Made by a program: the position numbers and the translations under genes
In this document: positions 60,300 to 64,000 of the stretch, one piece after another
How the letters are laid out: every line of letters starts with the position of its first letter
How positions within the stretch are numbered: position 1 is the first letter of the stretch
DNA from: Histomonas meleagridis
Taxonomy: Eukaryota > Parabasalia > Tritrichomonadida > Dientamoebidae
Assembly: GCA_020186115.1 (NCBI GenBank)
Contig: WSYJ01000186.1
Span: 62,001-126,000, forward strand
DNA length: 64,000 bases
Direction of reading: 5' to 3'
Notes under the pieces: model-generated
What the model saw: the letters and a program-made list of their open reading frames with translations, nothing else
Database searches by the model: none
What the model was told of the DNA's origin: nothing

Positions 60300-61305
60300 A
60301 TATGTTGCAAACAATTCATATATTACATTAGAAAATAAATAAAAATATTTTTTAATAGGTGTTTTTAATAAAAAATGAAAAATAGTTTTCATAATTTTTG
60401 GTAATAATAAAAAATAAACTTTGTACAATAGGAAAACATCAAAATCAAACGAATTTATTTTTAAATAAAATTTTCATCTTCAAAAAAAAATCATGATTTC
60501 AGTTAATTATAACATAAAAATTCTATCTTTTGCCATATCTTTCGGAGGCGAATAAGGTGAGATGGTCACACCAAATGGTAATGTATAGTTATGAAGATAT
60601 AATTTTCTATGTTGATAAACAAAGATTCCATTTTTTAGGAATATTTTCAATTTATTCAATGTCTTCAATCTATGTTTAGAGTATCTTTTAAAAGTTGATA
60701 TCAATTTTTTGATATTTTTCAAAATAGTTCCCTATACACACCTCAAAGACAAAGATGGATAATTTACCCTTTTTACCCATGATTTTCAAGATTATAATCT
60801 TGTAACCCTTTTTGGATGTCATCTTCCCCTTCGTCCCCTTGTAATCGTAGAACAACCTAAAGAAATAACTAAAACATTGGAAAAGAAGAAGAGTGAATTC
60901 ACGTAAAGTAATGAATTTCCTTTAAAAAGCATTTAAGAAAGTATGTTTGTATTTTGATATAAAACCGTAAATTGTGGGTGGCCGTTAATAGAATGAAGAA
61001 GGTTAATTCACCCTTTAATACATCGTAAGACAACATTCTCCGTCAAATTTTCCTTGATACTTGGGGTAATTAATATATAGTATAATTTATGCATATATAG
61101 CTAAAAAAAGTATGGGTTTTGTCTGTATTTAAAGTGTCACCTATGTTTTTTACCGCTAATTTGTTACATAAAAGTGTCATATTTATTAACCTCAAAATAA
61201 GTTGATATTCTCTCAAAAATTCTGTGTAAAAACAATGGTATTTTCCGTCAAATTTGTCATAAACTGTGATTCAATGTTTTATTCATGACTTAAAAAGAGG
61301 AAAAA
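60300..61305. other. Intergenic with palindrome and repeated motif
   Basis: No gene is accepted. CAAGATTATAATCTTG near 60788 is a perfect 16-base palindrome. CCGTCAAATTT occurs twice (near 61039 and 61247). Both are unexplained. Confidence 0.4.
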
Positions 61306-62406
61306 ATGCAGGGAATATTTTTGTATTTCTCGCTATCTTTTTCTTTCGTGGACAATAAAAATTCGATGAACAACAACGCAGAATTGTTATTTCAAAATTA
61401 TGATAAAGAAATGACAAATGTTCTTACATTCCAAAAAATCATCGAAAATTTAAAAAAATACATATCATTTATCATATCTTTAACAACCCTTCTTGTTCTT
61501 GCTTTCAAAGGTTTATTGTTTCATGTTAAAATAAAACCAAGTCTTCAAAAGATTCAATTCACTAATCATAAGCATGAAAACATTTTCTTTATGTTCATTT
61601 TTATAACTTTCTTTTCACACACATCTCAAACATTTGAAAAAACATCACGAACACTTTATATTTTTGAACCAAAAGAGTTTACACAAGAATATCAAAAAGA
61701 AACAAAAAATGTTGTAATTGGAAATGCTATTACTAAAATTCCTTCTAAAACTTTTTATCAATGGAACGTGTTAGTTTCTGTTACTATTGGTGATTCAATT
61801 ACATCTATTAGTTATAAATCATTTTCTTCATGCTTACGTTTAGAAATATTAATTATTGGTGAAAATGTTGAAACAATTGGTGATTGCGCTTTTGAATTCT
61901 GTACTCTTTTATCAATAGTTAAAATACCAAATAGAGTTCAATCAATTGGCATTTCAGCATTTTATAATTGTACTAATTTACAAACAGTTATTATTGGTAA
62001 AGATGTTAAAGTAATTAATGCAAAAGCATTTTATTTATGTATTAATTTGGAAAATATTTATTTTCTTGGCGAAAATCAACCTCAAATCAAAGAAAATTCT
62101 TTTTATAAAGTTCCTGCTATAAATATAAATGTTGTTGATATGTATCAAAGTGATACATTCGCAGGAAAGAAAACACATAAAGAAATATTTGGTAATCATT
62201 CAGAAACTCAATCATTTACTGTATCAAATGCATTTACACAATCAAGTCATCAAGAAAAAGAAAAAACAAATGAAAACTTTGGACAGATTTTAGGAATCGT
62301 TGTTATTTCATGTGCTGTTGTTGCTGTTGCCATTGGAATTTTGATAATGTATTTTCGACGTTATCAAAGAGATGGATATCAAAGTATGTATAGTAAAAAT
62401 TATTAA
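61306..62406 (+). CDS. BspA-like leucine-rich-repeat surface protein
   Basis: Up to 366 residues from ATG at 61306. Residues 135-265 hold about five LRR_5-type units (GDSITSISYKSFSSCLRLEI; GENVETIGDCAFEFCTLLS; FYNCTNLQTVIIGKDVKVI). A linker rich in Ser/Thr/Gln follows, then one membrane helix (about 328-350, ILGIVVISCAVVAVAIGILI) and a tail of about 16 residues rich in tyrosine. This is the standard trichomonad BspA-like type I membrane protein, implicated in binding to host cells and matrix. The first 95 residues do not fit the family. The ATG at 61591 would start directly with a signal peptide (MFIFITFFSHTSQT) and may be the true start. Confidence 0.85.
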   Translation: MQGIFLYFSLSFSFVDNKNSMNNNAELLFQNYDKEMTNVLTFQKIIENLKKYISFIISLTTLLVLAFKGLLFHVKIKPSLQKIQFTNHKHENIFFMFIFITFFSHTSQTFEKTSRTLYIFEPKEFTQEYQKETKNVVIGNAITKIPSKTFYQWNVLVSVTIGDSITSISYKSFSSCLRLEILIIGENVETIGDCAFEFCTLLSIVKIPNRVQSIGISAFYNCTNLQTVIIGKDVKVINAKAFYLCINLENIYFLGENQPQIKENSFYKVPAININVVDMYQSDTFAGKKTHKEIFGNHSETQSFTVSNAFTQSSHQEKEKTNENFGQILGIVVISCAVVAVAIGILIMYFRRYQRDGYQSMYSKNY

Positions 62407-62653
62407 TAATCAATTATTAATTTTAAAAAACATTTTATGAGGATATTATCTATTTTGTAAATAATTTATTAAATGTGACTTTAAATCTTTTAGCACAGGC
62501 AAATAGTTATACTAAAGATATATTTAAGAATTTTGTTTCATTAAAAATTAAATTTGGATACTCAAATAAATTTATTTTTACTGCATTTTTCCTTATAAAT
62601 TTAATGATTTTTCATATTTAAAATTGAGAGAGCGATCAATATTCACAACTTTT

Positions 62654-64000
62654 TTACTTTAGTGGATCAAAATCCGAGAATGGATTACGTTGGGGCTGCT
62701 TTTGCGGTGAGTTTCCGCCAAACTGATTTCCTCCGAATCCTGAATTATTATTATTTCCGAATTGAGCATTTCCACCACCAAATGCATTTCCATTACCATA
62801 TGTATTGCCACCACCGTTAGCGAATGGGTCATCATTTCCAAACCTTACGTTAGGGTTTCCACCGAACTGATTCCCTCCGAACCCGCCTTGGTTGCCTCCA
62901 AAACCGCCTTGACCGTTACTAAACGGATCATTTTGGTTGTTGCTAAACGGGGTATTTTGGTTACCCCCGAACCCACTCTGACCGTTATTTCCGAACCCAC
63001 TCTGACCGTTACTAAACGGATCGTTTTGAACGTTATTTGCGTAACGGTTTTGTGGATTCTGACTTTCTTGTTGTTGATCATTTGAAAATGAGAAAAGATT
63101 TCGGGCGGAACTACCGAATGATTCATTAGCTCCGAAGTTATTTTGGTTATTACCGAATGCATTATTTTGTTGGTTTGTATTCCCAAACGTATTTTGATTA
63201 TTTGCGAATGGATCATTTTGTTGATTTGGATATCTTTCGCAGTTCGTGAGCGGCCGCTGGTTACTGCCGAAGCTTTGCGAATTACCGAACGGATCATTTT
63301 GTTGATTGCCGCCGAAACTGTTTTGGTTGCCAAATGGATTTTGATTTAAATTATTCGGATTACCGAAGCTTTGGCTTGTGTTAAATGGATTGTTTTGGTT
63401 GCTGAAGCTTTGACTGTTAGCGAATGGATCGCTTTGCTGCGTTTGGGAATTAAATCGCTTCTGTCCACTGTTGAATATTTCGCTTTGCTGATTTACGTTA
63501 CCAAATGCATTTTGATTGCTGCCGAATTGTTGGTTCTGATTGCCAAAGCTTTGATTGTTGGCAAATGGATCGTTTTGCTGACTTGGTGCATTAAATCGCT
63601 TTTGTCCACTGCCAAATGAATTGTTTTGTTGGTTTGCGTTGCCGAAGCTTTGGTTATTAGCGAATGGATCGTTTTGTTGATTTGGAGCATTTGCATTGCC
63701 AAAAGTATTTTGGTTGTTTGCAAACGGATCATTTTGTTGGCTTGGTGAATTAAATCGCTTCTGTCCGCTGTTGAATATTTCGTTTTGTTGATTTGCATTG
63801 CCAAATGGATCATTTTGTTGGTTTGGTGCATCAAATTGCTTTTGTCCGCTATTAAAGATTTCGTTTTGTTGATTTGCATTGCCAAACGAATTTTGGTTAT
63901 TAGCAAATGGATCATTTTGTTGATTTTGTGAATTAAATCGTTTTTGTCCGCTGTTAAATATTTCGTTTTGTTGATTTGCGTTGCCAAATGGATCATTTTG
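62654..64000 (-). CDS. DPF/NPF-repeat tail of an endocytic adaptor (epsin/AP180-like), 5' end outside window
   Basis: One frame is open from the right edge (CAA at 64000) to TAA at 62654, giving 448 residues without methionine. It is rich in Gln, Asn, Gly, Phe and Ser. It holds about twelve DPF motifs (mostly in QNDPFANN/QNDPFGN), three NPF motifs, many FG pairs and a recurring IFNSGQKRFN block; it ends RNPFSDFDPLK. DPF binds the AP-2 appendage and NPF binds EH domains, so this is most likely the disordered tail of an epsin- or ANTH-type clathrin adaptor whose folded head lies to the right. The alternative is an FG nucleoporin, less likely given the DPF/NPF density. Confidence 0.75.
   Translation of the reverse strand, partial: QNDPFGNANQQNEIFNSGQKRFNSQNQQNDPFANNQNSFGNANQQNEIFNSGQKQFDAPNQQNDPFGNANQQNEIFNSGQKRFNSPSQQNDPFANNQNTFGNANAPNQQNDPFANNQSFGNANQQNNSFGSGQKRFNAPSQQNDPFANNQSFGNQNQQFGSNQNAFGNVNQQSEIFNSGQKRFNSQTQQSDPFANSQSFSNQNNPFNTSQSFGNPNNLNQNPFGNQNSFGGNQQNDPFGNSQSFGSNQRPLTNCERYPNQQNDPFANNQNTFGNTNQQNNAFGNNQNNFGANESFGSSARNLFSFSNDQQQESQNPQNRYANNVQNDPFSNGQSGFGNNGQSGFGGNQNTPFSNNQNDPFSNGQGGFGGNQGGFGGNQFGGNPNVRFGNDDPFANGGGNTYGNGNAFGGGNAQFGNNNNSGFGGNQFGGNSPQKQPQRNPFSDFDPLK

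Noticed and set aside
60507-60722. 71-residue minus-strand ORF
   Set aside because: It begins at TTG, has no initiator and is lysine/leucine-biased in an AT-rich gap. Likely chance.
62659-63996. Arg/Ile/Met-rich ORFs on the minus strand and Ile/Val-rich ORFs on the plus strand
   Set aside because: They are shadows of the DPF/NPF repeat frame, which is the only one open over the whole stretch with a regular motif pattern.

Overview
The window is nuclear DNA of a trichomonad parabasalid. The evidence is AT-rich intergenic DNA, nearly intronless genes, ankyrin proteins of the DUF3447 type, a BspA-like leucine-rich surface protein, an initiator-binding-domain transcription factor, R2R3 Myb, and TCA(C/T)(A/T) initiator motifs 5-25 nt before several ATGs. 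The low GC and sparse layout resemble Tritrichomonas more than Trichomonas vaginalis, but the species is an inference.

Layout. 0-11 kb: end of a coiled-coil gene, a GC-richer island that may be an ncRNA, a two-domain E2F-like factor, an AT-rich desert, a divergent SDF2-like/DUF3228-like pair, capping protein alpha, a peroxiredoxin with a cysteine-rich head, an unknown protein, a degenerate small GTPase and a transcription-type cyclin. 11-25 kb: tRNA-Ile(GAU), a HEAT/importin-like protein, an initiator-binding-domain protein, an ankyrin remnant, a 1592-residue TPR-like protein, Myb, a small coiled-coil protein and a GBP-like GTPase. 25-38 kb: a complete dynein heavy chain whose main ATPase site is destroyed, head to head with a coiled-coil gene. 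38-43 kb: a DUF3447/ankyrin gene followed by about twenty ankyrin segments separated by AT-rich spacers. 43-60 kb: a large helical protein, proteasome beta-1, a PH-like protein, an ankyrin-RING gene broken by spacers of the same kind, a seven-TM protein, MYG1, a CARMIL-like PH/LRR protein, NAE1 and cyclin H. 60-64 kb: a BspA-like surface protein and the tail of a DPF/NPF-rich endocytic adaptor, which is an open frame with no start codon inside the window.

Themes. Cytoskeleton: capping protein, CARMIL-like protein, dynein and its coiled-coil neighbour. Ubiquitin-proteasome: NAE1, beta-1, ankyrin-RING. Transcription: E2F, IBD protein, Myb, two cyclins.

The most unusual signal is the ankyrin spacers. 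They sit at one fixed point between repeats, are mostly 77 or 60 nt long in the minus-strand array, carry stops or shift the frame, and lack GT-AG borders, yet most of the coding segments on either side stay open to a proper terminal repeat and stop. The second is the dynein with a dead AAA1.
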